Assembly (NCBI GenBank): GCA_050246475.1
Contig: JBFWVZ010000005.1
Coordinates: 1 to 64,000 of the forward strand
Source: CADEEL01 sp050246475
Lineage (GTDB): Bacteria; Pseudomonadota; Alphaproteobacteria; Caulobacterales; Aquidulcibacteraceae
Direction: 5' to 3'
DNA length: 64,000 nucleotides
Made by a program: the position numbers and the translations under genes. Under the pieces are notes generated by a model. The model was not told where the DNA came from. It did no database searches and was given only the letters and a program-made list of their open reading frames with translations. Below are positions 33,874-42,592 of this stretch, in pieces (the first letter of the stretch is position 1; each line of letters starts with the position of its first letter).

Positions 33874-36132
33874 GTGTCGAAGAAACCCAAAACCATCGAA
33901 CCGCTCACGCGCGAACGTGTGCTCGCCGCCATCGAGAAGGAAGGCGGCATGGGCCATAAGCGCGACATCGCGCGCGCGCTCGATCTGCCGACGGAGCAAA
34001 AGTCCGAACTCAGACGAATTCTGAAAGACCTCGAAGCGGATGGCGCACTCGGGCGCTCGGGGCGCCGCACCTATGCGAGCCCGAATGCGCTACCCAATGG
34101 CGGCGTGATGGATATCGTCGATCGCGACGGCGACGGCGAATTGCTTGGGCGCATGCGCGGCGAAGCGGGGCTCTATGGGCCGATGGTGCGCCTGGCGCCC
34201 GGCGATGCGCGCGGCAAGCAGGGTGAAAGCGCCGTCGGCATCGGCGATCGCGTACTCGTTCGCATCGCCAAGGATCATGACGGGCCTGTCGCGCGCATCA
34301 TCAAAAGGCTCGGGCAGAGCGCCCATCGCATCCTCGGCGTTTTCCACGCGGATAAACGCGGCGGCGGGCGCATCGAACCGGCGGACCGCAAAGCGCGCCA
34401 CGATCTCTTCGTGCTCGCGGGCCAAGAGGCCGGCGCGAAGGACGGCGATCTCGTGCTCGCGGAGCTCGCCCACGGAGCGCGCCCGCATGGGCCCAAACGC
34501 GGCGTCGTCAAAGAAGTCGTCGGCCGTGAGGACGATCCCCGCGCCGCTTCGATCCTGGCGCTCCACGCACACGGCATCCAGGTGGGCTTTTCGGCGGACG
34601 AAGAGCGCCAGGCCGATACGGCCAAGCCCGCGACGCTCAAGGGGCGAACGGATCTGCGCCAGCTTCCGCTCATCACCATCGACCCCGACGATGCGCGCGA
34701 TCACGATGACGCGGTCTTTGCGCAAGCCGACGACGACAAGAAGAACGAAGGCGGCTTCCGCGTCTGGGTCGCGATCGCGGACGTCGCCCACTATGTGCCG
34801 CCCAGCTCGCCGCTCGATCGCGGGGCCTTGAAGCGCGGCAACTCCACATACTTTCCCGATCGCGTCGCGCCGATGCTGCCGGAAAGCCTTTCGGCCGATC
34901 TCTGCTCGCTCAAGGAGGCGCAAGAGCGCGCCTGCCTCGCCGTCGAGATGGTGTTCGACAAGAACGGCAAGAAGAAAAGCCATCGCTTCACGCGCGCTCT
35001 GATGAAATCAGCCGCGCGGCTCACCTATTCGCAGGCGCAAGCCGCGTTCGACGGCAAGCCGGATGAGAAGACCGCGCCGCTCGTCGAGACAATCATGCGC
35101 CCGCTTTGGGCGGCCTATGAATGCCTGCGGAAAGGCCGCGACGCGCGCGCGCCGCTGCACATTGAATCGACCGAACACCGCATCGCGTTCGGCAAGGACG
35201 GCAAGGTCGCCGGCGTCACGAAACGCCAAACGCTTGAAGCCAACAAGCTCATCGAAGAATTCATGATCCAAGCCAATGTCTGCGCGGCGGAGACGCTGGA
35301 GGACAAGGGCTTCCCGCTCATCTACCGCATCCACGATCAGCCGAGCGACACCAAGATCGCGGCGTTGACGGATTTTCTCCCGACAGTCGGCCTCTCCTGG
35401 GCGAAGGGCCAAACCGTCACGCCCGCGCGCTTCAACCGCATCCTCGATCAAGCGCACGACACGGAGAATGCCGAGATCGTCAACGAGGTGATCTTGCGCA
35501 CGCAGGCGCAGGCGATCTATTCGCCGGAGAATATCGGCCACTTCGGCTTGAACCTCGCCAAGTACGCGCACTTCACCTCGCCCATCCGCCGCTATGCGGA
35601 CGTGATCGTCCATCGCGCCCTCATCCGCGCGCTGAAGCTGGGCGACGATGGGCAGACCGACGACGAGCGCGCGCGCTTGCCGCAAATCGCGGAGCACATT
35701 TCCGATTGCGAGCGCCGCTCCATGGCGGCCGAACGCGATGCGACGAGCCGCTACATCGCGGCCTTTCTCGCCGACCGCGTGGGCTCGACGTTCGAGGGAC
35801 GCGTTTCGGGCGTCACGCGGTTTGGGCTCTTCATCAAGCTCGACGAAACGCAGGCCGATGGCCTTGCGCCCATTTCAACGCTCGGCCCCGAGCGCTGGCA
35901 TCACGACGAGGCCGCGCATGCGCTCGTGGGTGAGCAGACGGGGCAGCGCTTCCAGCTTGGCCAGCAAGTCGAGGTTCGCCTTGAGGAAGCGACGCCGATC
36001 TCGGGCGGCTTGCTCTTCCAGGTCTTGTCCGAGCCGCTTCCGCCCGCGAAAGATTGGCGCCGCACGCGGCGGAGCAGGCAGGAGTTCCGCGAGCACCGGC
36101 CGAAGAAAAAGCACAAGGGCAAACGCAGATGA
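33874..36132 (+). CDS. rnr: Ribonuclease R
   Basis: 752 residues from a GTG start. An N-terminal winged-helix-like region (RERVLAAIEKEGG...KRDIARAL) and cold-shock domains lead into the RNB catalytic domain, whose metal-binding Asp cluster is in TIDPDDARDHDDAVFA, followed by the conserved HFTSPIRRYADVIVHRAL. An S1 domain (TFEGRVSGVTRFGLFIKLDE) and a basic Arg/Lys-rich tail complete it. RNase R degrades structured RNA 3' to 5', including defective rRNA. Its stop overlaps the Nudix start. Confidence 0.96.
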   Translation: MSKKPKTIEPLTRERVLAAIEKEGGMGHKRDIARALDLPTEQKSELRRILKDLEADGALGRSGRRTYASPNALPNGGVMDIVDRDGDGELLGRMRGEAGLYGPMVRLAPGDARGKQGESAVGIGDRVLVRIAKDHDGPVARIIKRLGQSAHRILGVFHADKRGGGRIEPADRKARHDLFVLAGQEAGAKDGDLVLAELAHGARPHGPKRGVVKEVVGREDDPRAASILALHAHGIQVGFSADEERQADTAKPATLKGRTDLRQLPLITIDPDDARDHDDAVFAQADDDKKNEGGFRVWVAIADVAHYVPPSSPLDRGALKRGNSTYFPDRVAPMLPESLSADLCSLKEAQERACLAVEMVFDKNGKKKSHRFTRALMKSAARLTYSQAQAAFDGKPDEKTAPLVETIMRPLWAAYECLRKGRDARAPLHIESTEHRIAFGKDGKVAGVTKRQTLEANKLIEEFMIQANVCAAETLEDKGFPLIYRIHDQPSDTKIAALTDFLPTVGLSWAKGQTVTPARFNRILDQAHDTENAEIVNEVILRTQAQAIYSPENIGHFGLNLAKYAHFTSPIRRYADVIVHRALIRALKLGDDGQTDDERARLPQIAEHISDCERRSMAAERDATSRYIAAFLADRVGSTFEGRVSGVTRFGLFIKLDETQADGLAPISTLGPERWHHDEAAHALVGEQTGQRFQLGQQVEVRLEEATPISGGLLFQVLSEPLPPAKDWRRTRRSRQEFREHRPKKKHKGKRR

Positions 36133-36770
36133 GCGCCGATCGCGATGACGCGCCCTTCGATCCGAAGGATCCGACGCGCCCCGAGCGCGCGCCGCGGCCC
36201 CGCGACGCCGCGACGCTCATCCTCATCCGCGACGGCAAGGTGTTGATGGGCCAGCGCTCCAAGGGCCATGTCTTCATGCCGGACAAGTGGGTCTTCCCCG
36301 GCGGGCGCGTCGATCCCAACGATGTGCGGGCGAAGGCCGCGACCGAACTCAACGCCGAAGACGAAGCGATGATCCGCCGGGGCGTGAAGCGTGCGCCGCG
36401 CGCGTTCGCGTTGGCCGCGGTGCGCGAGACGCTGGAGGAAACCGGCCTCATCGTCGGCGGCGCGAACGGGCCGGAGCTGCATCGCCTCGCCTTCATCGCG
36501 CGCGCGATCACGCCGCCCTATCGCCCTCGCCGCTTCGACGCGCACTTCTTCATGGCGCGGGCGGAAGAATGCCTGGCCGATGACAAACCCGCCGCCGGTG
36601 AAGAACTGCTGCACACCGAATGGTTCACGCTCGCGGACGCCATGGCGCTCGATCTGCCGAGCGTGACGCGCTTCGTGCTCGGGGAGGTTCAGGAGCGCCT
36701 CAAGGGCGAGGCCTTGCGCCCCCCCTTCCTCCGCTGGACCCGCCAAGGGCACAAAATGGACCGGCTTTAG
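36129..36770 (+). CDS. Nudix hydrolase
   Basis: 213 residues from the ATG at 36129, which overlaps the rnr stop (ATGA). The Nudix box is split: GGRVDPNDVRA is followed by a roughly 30-residue insertion and then ALAAVRETLEETGL, where the catalytic REUxEE core is intact. Such extended boxes occur in the NUDT7/NUDT19-like coenzyme A-type hydrolases, so a CoA or acyl-CoA diphosphatase activity is possible. The substrate is not determined. Translational coupling with rnr suggests joint expression. Confidence 0.88.
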   Translation: MSADRDDAPFDPKDPTRPERAPRPRDAATLILIRDGKVLMGQRSKGHVFMPDKWVFPGGRVDPNDVRAKAATELNAEDEAMIRRGVKRAPRAFALAAVRETLEETGLIVGGANGPELHRLAFIARAITPPYRPRRFDAHFFMARAEECLADDKPAAGEELLHTEWFTLADAMALDLPSVTRFVLGEVQERLKGEALRPPFLRWTRQGHKMDRL

Positions 36771-36793
36771 GCCCCTCTTTGGGGATGGAAAGT

Positions 36794-36861
36794 GCTCGGC
36801 TCTCGCGAAGGCGAGAGCCCAGAAATCGGGCCTGGACCCTCGCTTTCGCGAGGGTCGAGCG
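36794..36861 (+). repeat. Family B two-hairpin repeat, copy B2
   Basis: Same two hairpins as B1, with the first loop changed to GAAG and the second reading ACCCTCGC-TT-TCGCGAGGGT. Located between the Nudix gene and rpmG, oriented with transcription. Confidence 0.85.
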
Positions 36862-36889
36862 GCCTGCAGGCCCCTAGGGAAACCGCCCA

Positions 36890-36918
36890 TTGACTTTAGG
36901 GCGCTCCCCCATCATTTT
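36890..36918 (+). promoter_or_regulatory. Probable sigma-70-type promoter for rpmG
   Basis: TTGACT at 36890-36895, a 17-base spacer, and CATTTT at 36913-36918, 33 bases before the rpmG start. Spacing is ideal; the -10 is only a partial match. Confidence 0.4.
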
Positions 36919-36951
36919 CCGCGCCTTCAATTTTCCGCCGGACGCACTGCA

Positions 36952-37119
36952 ATGGCCAAGCCGACCGTCATCAAAATTCGCCTGAACTCCTCGGCGGACA
37001 CCGGGTACTTCTACGTGACCAAGAAGAACCCGCGCACCAAGACCGAGAAGCTCAAAATGAAAAAGTACGACCCGATCGCGAAGAAGCACGTCGAGTTCGT
37101 CGAAGGGAAGATCAAGTAG
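36952..37119 (+). CDS. rpmG: 50S ribosomal protein L33
   Basis: A 55-residue protein beginning MAKPTVIKIRLNSSADTG and containing YFYVTKKNPRTKTEKL and KKYDPIAKKHVEFVEGKIK, which is the standard alphaproteobacterial L33. The zinc-binding cysteines are absent (the C- form), so it needs no zinc. It is flanked by its own promoter candidate and by a strong terminator, so it is probably transcribed alone. Confidence 0.97.
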   Translation: MAKPTVIKIRLNSSADTGYFYVTKKNPRTKTEKLKMKKYDPIAKKHVEFVEGKIK

Positions 37120-37146
37120 CGCTGCCGGCTGGAAGCCGGCGCTCCG

Positions 37147-37179
37147 AAAAAAAGGCCCTCGCTTACGCGGGGGCTTTTT
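37147..37179. terminator. Bidirectional intrinsic terminator between rpmG and the Mur ligase gene
   Basis: An 8-bp stem (GCCCTCGC 37155-37162 with GCGGGGGC 37067-type arm at 37167-37174) with loop TTAC, TTTTT on the plus side (37175-37179) and AAAAAAA on the left (37147-37153), which is the U tract on the minus strand. The Mur ligase stop codon (37163-37165) lies in the loop, so the right arm codes for its last residues. A second hairpin (GCCGGC arms near 37126-37140) precedes it. Confidence 0.88.
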
Positions 37180-38581
37180 CGTTTTCGAGCCGCGCGACGA
37201 GCGAGGCGGCCAACTCCGAAAGCGTATCGTCGCGCGCGCCCATGATGACGATGCGGTCCCCGCTCTTGGCGATCGAGAGCAGATGCGCGGCGCATTGCGC
37301 GCGATCCTCGATGTAGAGCGCTTTGCGCCCCGCGCTCGCCACGCCTTCGATGATGTGTTCGCTCGTCACGCTCATATCGGTCGTGCCGCCGAAATACGCC
37401 GGCTTCGGCATCGCCAGCACATCCTCCGCGGCGAGATCGCGCGCGAACGTATCGATGAATTGCTCCTTCATCAGCCGGAGCGGGCCATAGCCGTGCGCTT
37501 GGAAGAGAATGAGCAAACGCCCCGGCGCGGCATGGAGCGTCGTGAGTGTCGCTTCGATCTTATCGGGATTGTGCGCGAAATCGTCGATGATTGTAACGCC
37601 GTTGGCCGTCCCCACGAATTCAAGGCGCCGGCGGATGCCTGAGAACGCCGCGAGCGCTTCGCCCGCCTCATCGAGCGAAACGCCCAAGGCGCGCACCGCG
37701 CCGATGGCGGCGAGAGCATTCGCGGCATTGTGCGCGCCGGGCACCTTCATCGCGATGCGGCGGCGCGCGCCCGTCTTCTTCTCGATCGCATCGAAGGAGA
37801 CGCCCGCCGCTTCGTGCGTGAGCTTATCTGCGCGGAGATCGGCATTTGCGTCGGAGAGCGAATAGGAGACGATCTTTCCGGCAGGCGCGGCGTTCGCGAT
37901 GCGCGCGGTCTCTTCATTGTCGATGTTGAGCACGGCGACCTCGGCTTTGGCGACGAAATCGCCAAAGAGCTGCCTGAGCTCCTCCATGCTCTTGTGATCG
38001 AGCGAGATATTGTTGAGCACGGCGATGCGCGGATCGTACCCAGCGATCGAGCCGTCGCTCTCATCGACCTCGGCGACGAAGAGATCGCCATCCCCCACGA
38101 GCGCGCTGGCGAAGGGCGCATCCGCGCTCATGAAATTTTTCATCACCGCGCCGTTCATGATCGTCGGGTCGCGCCCCGCATAAGCGAGGATCCAGCCGAT
38201 CATCCCGGTCGTCGTCGATTTGCCACTGGTGCCGCCGACGGCGATATTCGTCTTCGCGGCGTTGAAAAGCTCGGCGAGCAAAGCCGCGCGCGTCATCATC
38301 GGCGCCCCGAGCGCGATCGCTTTCTGCACATCGGGGATCGTTTTCTCCACCGCCGCGGAGGCGACGAGGATCTGATCCGCGCGCGTCAGCCCCGAGCCAT
38401 CCTGCGCGAAGAGCGGAATGCCGCGTGCGCGGAGAAACGCGAACTTATCGCCGGTGCGGCCTTGATCGAGCGAGCGGTCCGATCCCATCACCTCGGCGCC
38501 GCGCGCCTTGACGATCAGCGCCAAGGGCAGCATGCCGCTGCCGCCGACGCCGCAGAAAAAATAGCTTTTGGGCGGACTCAT
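37163..38581 (-). CDS. MurC/Mpl-like Mur ligase
   Basis: 472 residues. Mur ligase architecture: N-terminal Rossmann (FFCGVGGSGMLPLAL), the ATP P-loop GGTSGKSTTT (Lys121), the central NNISLDHKSMEEL carboxylated-lysine region, and the C-terminal DDFAHNPDKIEATL. It fits the MurC/Mpl branch, where Mpl re-attaches recycled tripeptide to UDP-MurNAc. Because MurC proper usually sits in the mra cluster, and the neighbour here is a murein peptide carboxypeptidase, a recycling role is likelier; that is inference. Divergent from the carboxypeptidase gene, 57 bases apart. Confidence 0.88.
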   Translation of the reverse strand: MSPPKSYFFCGVGGSGMLPLALIVKARGAEVMGSDRSLDQGRTGDKFAFLRARGIPLFAQDGSGLTRADQILVASAAVEKTIPDVQKAIALGAPMMTRAALLAELFNAAKTNIAVGGTSGKSTTTGMIGWILAYAGRDPTIMNGAVMKNFMSADAPFASALVGDGDLFVAEVDESDGSIAGYDPRIAVLNNISLDHKSMEELRQLFGDFVAKAEVAVLNIDNEETARIANAAPAGKIVSYSLSDANADLRADKLTHEAAGVSFDAIEKKTGARRRIAMKVPGAHNAANALAAIGAVRALGVSLDEAGEALAAFSGIRRRLEFVGTANGVTIIDDFAHNPDKIEATLTTLHAAPGRLLILFQAHGYGPLRLMKEQFIDTFARDLAAEDVLAMPKPAYFGGTTDMSVTSEHIIEGVASAGRKALYIEDRAQCAAHLLSIAKSGDRIVIMGARDDTLSELAASLVARLENEKAPA

Positions 38582-38638
38582 TGGGGCACGCTATGAACCG
38601 GATCGACAGCGGGAAGCAATCGGCGGGCGGCCTTTCGG

Positions 38639-39475
38639 ATGAGTAAAAATCACACGCGCATCGGCATCGTCGCGCCCGGCGCGCGGATGGACGAGGCGAT
38701 CATCGAGGGCGCGAGCGCCATCGCATCGCAATTCGGCGCTTCAGCGTCGCTGCATTTCCATCCGCAATGCTTCGAGCGCGCCGGCCATTTCGCCGGGACG
38801 GACGAGGTGCGCGCGCAAGCGTTCCTCGATATCGCCAACGACCCCTCCTTCGATGCGCTCTGGATCGGGCGCGGCGGCTATGGCGCGGCGCGGATTCTCC
38901 CGTTCGTGCTGCCGCATCTCACCGAAGCGGCGCGCGCGAAGACTTATCTGGGCTATAGCGACGCGGGCTCGCTTCTGGGCGCGCTCTATGGCGCGGGCTT
39001 TCCCCACATCGCGCATGGGCCGATGCCGGCCGACATCAAACGCGAGGGCGGCGGCGCGGCGGTGAAGCGCGGCCTCTCCTGGCTGATCGACCGCGCTGCC
39101 GATGCGGTAGAGCCCGGCTTGAAACGCGGCGAGAAATACGCGGCGTTCAACATCGTCATCCTCTCGCATCTCATCGGGACACCGTGGCAGCCCGACTTGA
39201 AAGATCACATCGTGCTCATCGAGGACATCGCGGAATACACCTACCGCACCGACCGCGATCTCTGCCACATCACGAGCAACGAGAAGTTCCGCCGCGCCGC
39301 CGGCATTCGCCTGGGCCGCGTGAGCGAAGTGCCCGACAACATCATCGACTTTGGACAGACGGAAGAAGAAGTCGCCCGGCATTGGTGCGCGCGCGCGGGC
39401 ATCGAATATCTCGGCCGCGCAGACATCGGGCACGACGCGGAGAATAGGGTCGTGCCGTTTGGGGTGTTTGTGTGA
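38639..39475 (+). CDS. LD-carboxypeptidase (peptidase family S66)
   Basis: 278 residues, cytosolic. The nucleophile is Ser107 in GYSDAG, and the C-terminal segment IGHDAENRVVPFG carries the His of the Ser-Glu-His triad, with a Glu in the IVLIEDIAEYTYRTDR block. The family removes the terminal D-Ala from murein tetrapeptide (LdcA) or cleaves microcin C7 (MccF). Facing a murein ligase gene, LdcA-like recycling is the better reading: the tripeptide produced is what Mpl would reuse. Confidence 0.9.
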   Translation: MSKNHTRIGIVAPGARMDEAIIEGASAIASQFGASASLHFHPQCFERAGHFAGTDEVRAQAFLDIANDPSFDALWIGRGGYGAARILPFVLPHLTEAARAKTYLGYSDAGSLLGALYGAGFPHIAHGPMPADIKREGGGAAVKRGLSWLIDRAADAVEPGLKRGEKYAAFNIVILSHLIGTPWQPDLKDHIVLIEDIAEYTYRTDRDLCHITSNEKFRRAAGIRLGRVSEVPDNIIDFGQTEEEVARHWCARAGIEYLGRADIGHDAENRVVPFGVFV

Positions 39476-39488
39476 GCTGTCCGCAAAG

Positions 39489-39590
39489 CCCCTCCCCTAG
39501 AGGGGGAGGGGTTTGGGGTGGGGTGATCGTGAAGCGTCGCGCTCGATGCTCTCACCCCCACCCTAGCCCTCCCCCCTCCAGGGGGAGGGA
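39489..39590. repeat. Family A palindromic intergenic repeat, copy A4
   Basis: Left unit CCCTCCCC-TAGA-GGGGGAGGGG, right unit CCCTCCCCCCTCC-AGGGGGAGGG, with CACCCCAC-type inner segments (TGGGGTGGGGTG and CACCCCCACCC). It follows the carboxypeptidase gene. Confidence 0.75.
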
Positions 39591-39640
39591 ATCGCTTTGT
39601 CCGAATACAGATGATCGATGAGCGCACACGCTTCCGCTCT

Positions 39641-39666
39641 CCGGAATTTGCGGAGCAAATATCCGG
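39641..39666. repeat. Family C hairpin, copy C1
   Basis: CCGGAATTTGC-GGA-GCAAATATCCGG, an almost perfect 11-bp stem. The same element occurs at 57779-57806, and in both places a family B unit follows within about 70 bases. Confidence 0.7.
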
Positions 39667-39702
39667 GGTCCATCTCTCGGGCATTGAAGACGTGAGCCAA
39701 TT

Positions 39703-39768
39703 GCTCGGCTCTCGCGAAAGCGAGAGCCCAGAGGGCGACTGGACCCTCGCCTTCGCGAGGGTCGAGCG
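39703..39768 (+). repeat. Family B two-hairpin repeat, copy B3
   Basis: First hairpin identical to B1, second ACCCTCGC-CT-TCGCGAGGGT, closed by GCTCG/CGAGC. It sits between convergent genes, in the orientation of the carboxypeptidase gene. Confidence 0.85.
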
Positions 39769-39774
39769 GTGAGG

Positions 39775-40449
39775 CTAGCTTGAGTCATCGCGCGGCGGCG
39801 GGTGCGCTTCGCCAAGCGGCGTCTGCGGATCTTGGTCGGCGTTTCGCTTGAAGAGCTTGCGCACGTAATCGTGCAGCTCGCGCCAGAGATCGCGGAGCGG
39901 GATGTCGGCTGTCGGTTCGGGCGGCTCTTCTTCGAGCGGAAGCGGCATCTCGTCCGGCCGCGCTTGAAGCCGCCGCGCCAATCGCTTCGCGTACCGCTCC
40001 GGATTCTCGATCACGCGCGCGACGCCTTCGAGGCGCTCGGCGATTCCCTTGCTCGCGACGACCACGCGCGCCCAGCGGCGCGGCGTTTTGGGCGGCTTCT
40101 CGGTTTCCTCCATAGGCGGCGCTTTCGCTTTGCGCCGCATCGCCCAGTTAAAGCGCGGGATGAAATCGGGCCGTACGCTGGTGCGCTTCGCATACGCGCG
40201 CCGCGTGATGGGCTCGACGTGCATCGCCTTCGCCATCGTCAGCAGCAGCAAGCGCACGATCGCTTCGAGCGGGCGGAGCCAGCGCAGCAATTGCGCGCGG
40301 AAGAGCGGCGTGATCGCCTGGCGTTCGATGAGCTCGGCGGGATCGATCGTGTAGCGGAGGAAAGTGGAGAGAATGATGCGCGCCTCCTCCCAGGCTTCTG
40401 CCAGGAGGGAGGCGGGTGGTTCTGTCGGGGTTCCTTGCGCGTGAGACAT
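39775..40449 (-). CDS. Hypothetical basic protein
   Basis: 224 residues, highly basic in the middle (RRWARVVVASKG, RRLQARP), with a Glu/Pro-rich segment (PLPLEEEPPEPTA) and a C-terminal helix WRELHDYVRKLFKR. A hydrophobic stretch near residues 58-76 (LRPLEAIVRLLLLTMAKAM) could be a buried helix rather than a membrane span. Similar arrangements occur in uncharacterised Caulobacterales proteins, but I cannot name a family. It starts 140 bases upstream of repeat A5. Confidence 0.65.
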   Translation of the reverse strand: MSHAQGTPTEPPASLLAEAWEEARIILSTFLRYTIDPAELIERQAITPLFRAQLLRWLRPLEAIVRLLLLTMAKAMHVEPITRRAYAKRTSVRPDFIPRFNWAMRRKAKAPPMEETEKPPKTPRRWARVVVASKGIAERLEGVARVIENPERYAKRLARRLQARPDEMPLPLEEEPPEPTADIPLRDLWRELHDYVRKLFKRNADQDPQTPLGEAHPPPRDDSS

Positions 40450-40589
40450 GAGCGCCGAGTATCGCTCAAGCTGAACCCTGCCGGATTGCGGAGCGCGAAT
40501 TTTTCTCTGCAGGCCAACAAAATAGCGGCGTTCGGCGATTGAGATGCGGGGATAGAGGCGGTCGGCGTCCCCGCAATTTCACCTTTTTG

Positions 40590-40690
40590 CTCCCCCGCTT
40601 GCGGGGGAGCTGTCAGCGAAGCTGACTGAGGGGGCGGATGCGGCGCCCCCTCCCCGCCTTCGGCGGACCTCCCCCGTAGACGGGGGAGGA
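40590..40690. repeat. Family A palindromic intergenic repeat, copy A5
   Basis: GCTCCCCCGC-TTGC-GGGGGAGC at the left, CCTCCCCCGT-AGAC-GGGGGAGG at the right, plus CCCTCCCCGCC. It lies between the pleD stop and the reverse hypothetical gene. Confidence 0.75.
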
Positions 40691-40704
40691 AAAACGCAAG
40701 CGAC

Positions 40705-42075
40705 TTAAGCCGCCCGCACCGCCGCTTTGCCGACGACGCGATTTCTGCCGCTGCGTTTGGCTTGGTAGAGGCCTTCGTCAGCGCGTTTGATGAGCGTCTC
40801 GGCGGTTTCGTCGCGGCCTTCGGTGGCGGCGACGCCGATCGAGACGGTGATGTCGAGCCGCTCGGTTCCGTTCGCGACGATGAAGGGCGCGCCGGCGACA
40901 TGGCGGCGCAGGCGCTCCGCGGCGAGGCAGCCGACATCGCCTGTCGTGTTCGGCATGACGACGGCGAATTCCTCGCCTCCCATGCGGCAGGCGAAATCGG
41001 AGGGGCGCACGTTGGTGGCCATGCGCGCGGCGAACTCGCGCAGCACTTCATCGCCCACGTCGTGCCCGTAAGTGTCGTTGATCTTCTTGAAGTGATCGAT
41101 GTCGGCGATCATCACGGAGACGGGATCGCCGCCGCACGCGGCGCGCAGCACAAGCGGCTCAAGCTGCGTGGTGAGGAAGCGGCGGTTGAAAAGGCCCGTC
41201 AGCTGATCGGTGACGGCCAGCTCCAAGCCCTGATCGAGCGTCGCGCGCAGCGCATCCATGTAGCGCTTGCGCTTCACCAGCGTGCGCACGCGCGCGACAA
41301 GCTCTTCTTCGTCAATCGGGCGGTTGATGATGTCGTGCGCGCCAAGCTCCAACGCGCGCAAGGTGCGCGGCGCATCGTCCGGATCGGCGATGGCGAGCAC
41401 GGGGAGATGGCGCGTCGGGTGCCCTGAGCGCATTTTCGCAATAACGCGGAAGCCGTCGAAATTCTTCGCGAGCAGCGAGACGATGAGGATGTCGGGGCTG
41501 GCGGCGGCGGGCGTGGCTTCATCGTAACGCGCGACATGGTGATCCCCCGCCAGCGCGATGCGGATGCGCTCGGACTGGCGGGGGTTATCGTCCACCACCA
41601 ACACGTTCGCGGGCGCGGCTTCGGCCTTTTCCGCGTCGCGCTCCAGGTCGATGACGCCCAGGCGCGCGCCATTGGCTTCGCGCGAGCGCAATTCATCGAT
41701 CACGACCTTCAAGCGCGCGAGGCTTTTGACCCGCGCCATGAGCTGCACGTCGTCGATGGGCTTCGTGAGAAATTCTTCCGCGCCGGCGGCGAGCCCGCGC
41801 AGACGATCCTCGCGCTCGGAAAGCGCGGTGATGAGGATGACGGGGATGTGGCGCGTCTCGGCCGCATCCTTCAAACGGCGGCAAACCTCGAACCCGTCCA
41901 TGCCCGGCATCATCACGTCGAGCAGGACGATATCCGGGCGTTCGCGCGCGGCTTTGACAAGCGCCTCTTCCCCGCGCGTTGCAGTCAGCACGTCGAAATA
42001 TTCGGCCGAGAGCTTCGCCGCGAGCAAGCGGACGTTGGCTTCCGTGTCATCGACGATGAGAACCCGCGCGCTCAT
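40705..42075 (-). CDS. pleD: Response regulator-diguanylate cyclase PleD
   Basis: 456 residues in the PleD order: receiver (phospho-acceptor Asp53 in LLDVMMPG), a second degenerate receiver (about 155-275) and a GGDEF domain (about 285-450) whose active-site motif is GGEEF. The c-di-GMP inhibition site RxxD is present as RPSD, five residues before GGEEF. PleD dimerises on phosphorylation and makes c-di-GMP, driving the swarmer-to-stalked change in Caulobacter. It begins one base after the divK stop, so the two are one operon. PilZ at 5624-6244 is a possible receiver of the signal. Confidence 0.97.
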   Translation of the reverse strand: MSARVLIVDDTEANVRLLAAKLSAEYFDVLTATRGEEALVKAARERPDIVLLDVMMPGMDGFEVCRRLKDAAETRHIPVILITALSEREDRLRGLAAGAEEFLTKPIDDVQLMARVKSLARLKVVIDELRSREANGARLGVIDLERDAEKAEAAPANVLVVDDNPRQSERIRIALAGDHHVARYDEATPAAASPDILIVSLLAKNFDGFRVIAKMRSGHPTRHLPVLAIADPDDAPRTLRALELGAHDIINRPIDEEELVARVRTLVKRKRYMDALRATLDQGLELAVTDQLTGLFNRRFLTTQLEPLVLRAACGGDPVSVMIADIDHFKKINDTYGHDVGDEVLREFAARMATNVRPSDFACRMGGEEFAVVMPNTTGDVGCLAAERLRRHVAGAPFIVANGTERLDITVSIGVAATEGRDETAETLIKRADEGLYQAKRSGRNRVVGKAAVRAA

Positions 42076-42076
42076 A

Positions 42077-42442
42077 TCAGCCGATGAAACGCCGCACGGT
42101 GTCGAGGAAGGTCGTCACGGAAATGGGCTTCGAGAGATAGGCTTCGCAGCCGCGCTCGCGGATGCGCTGCTCATCCCCGCGCATGGCGAAGGCGGTGACG
42201 GCGAGCACGGGGATGCTTTTGAGCGCCGGATCGGCCTTCAGCTTCTCCGTGATCTCGAGGCCCGAAATGCCGGGGAGCTGAATGTCCATCACGATGAGAT
42301 CGGGATGATGCGCTTGCGCGAGCGGCACGGCCTGCAAACCATCGCGCGTCTTGACAGTCTTGTAGCCGAACGCCTCCAACAGATCGTTGAACAAGCGCAT
42401 GTTCAACTCATTGTCTTCAACGATGAGGACAGTCTTTGCCAT
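42077..42442 (-). CDS. divK: Single-domain response regulator DivK
   Basis: 121 residues from the ATG at 42442; the frame is open further upstream but that part is not receiver-like. It is a bare receiver: acidic pair VEDN, phospho-acceptor Asp53 (IVMDIQLPG), switch Thr/Ser in AVTAFAMRGD and Lys in YLSKPIS. DivK passes the DivJ/PleC phosphorylation state to DivL-CckA and so controls CtrA activity. The promoter side (42443-42592, divergent from the ROK gene) is relatively TTAA-rich but holds no exact CtrA box. Confidence 0.96.
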   Translation of the reverse strand: MAKTVLIVEDNELNMRLFNDLLEAFGYKTVKTRDGLQAVPLAQAHHPDLIVMDIQLPGISGLEITEKLKADPALKSIPVLAVTAFAMRGDEQRIRERGCEAYLSKPISVTTFLDTVRRFIG

Positions 42443-42592
42443 GCGCTCTCGGCCCGCCGCGTCCGCGTGCGCCAGGGGGGCCGCTCCCCGCCCGTGGCTT
42501 GCGACTTTCGCCGTACTTCTTAACGCCAAGGCATTAACACTCCCTAATCGTCCGCCCTCGAAACGACTCACTCCGGCAGCTTAAGGCCCTGA

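Noticed and set aside
39476..39774. A small gene in the 299-base spacer after the LD-carboxypeptidase gene
   Set aside because: The spacer is filled by repeats A4, C1 and B3; the open frames across it are created by the repeat arms.
42520..42592. TTAA-rich stretch upstream of divK as a CtrA full site
   Set aside because: TTAA half-sites are present, but with spacings of 6 or 10 bases rather than 7, so I do not call a site.
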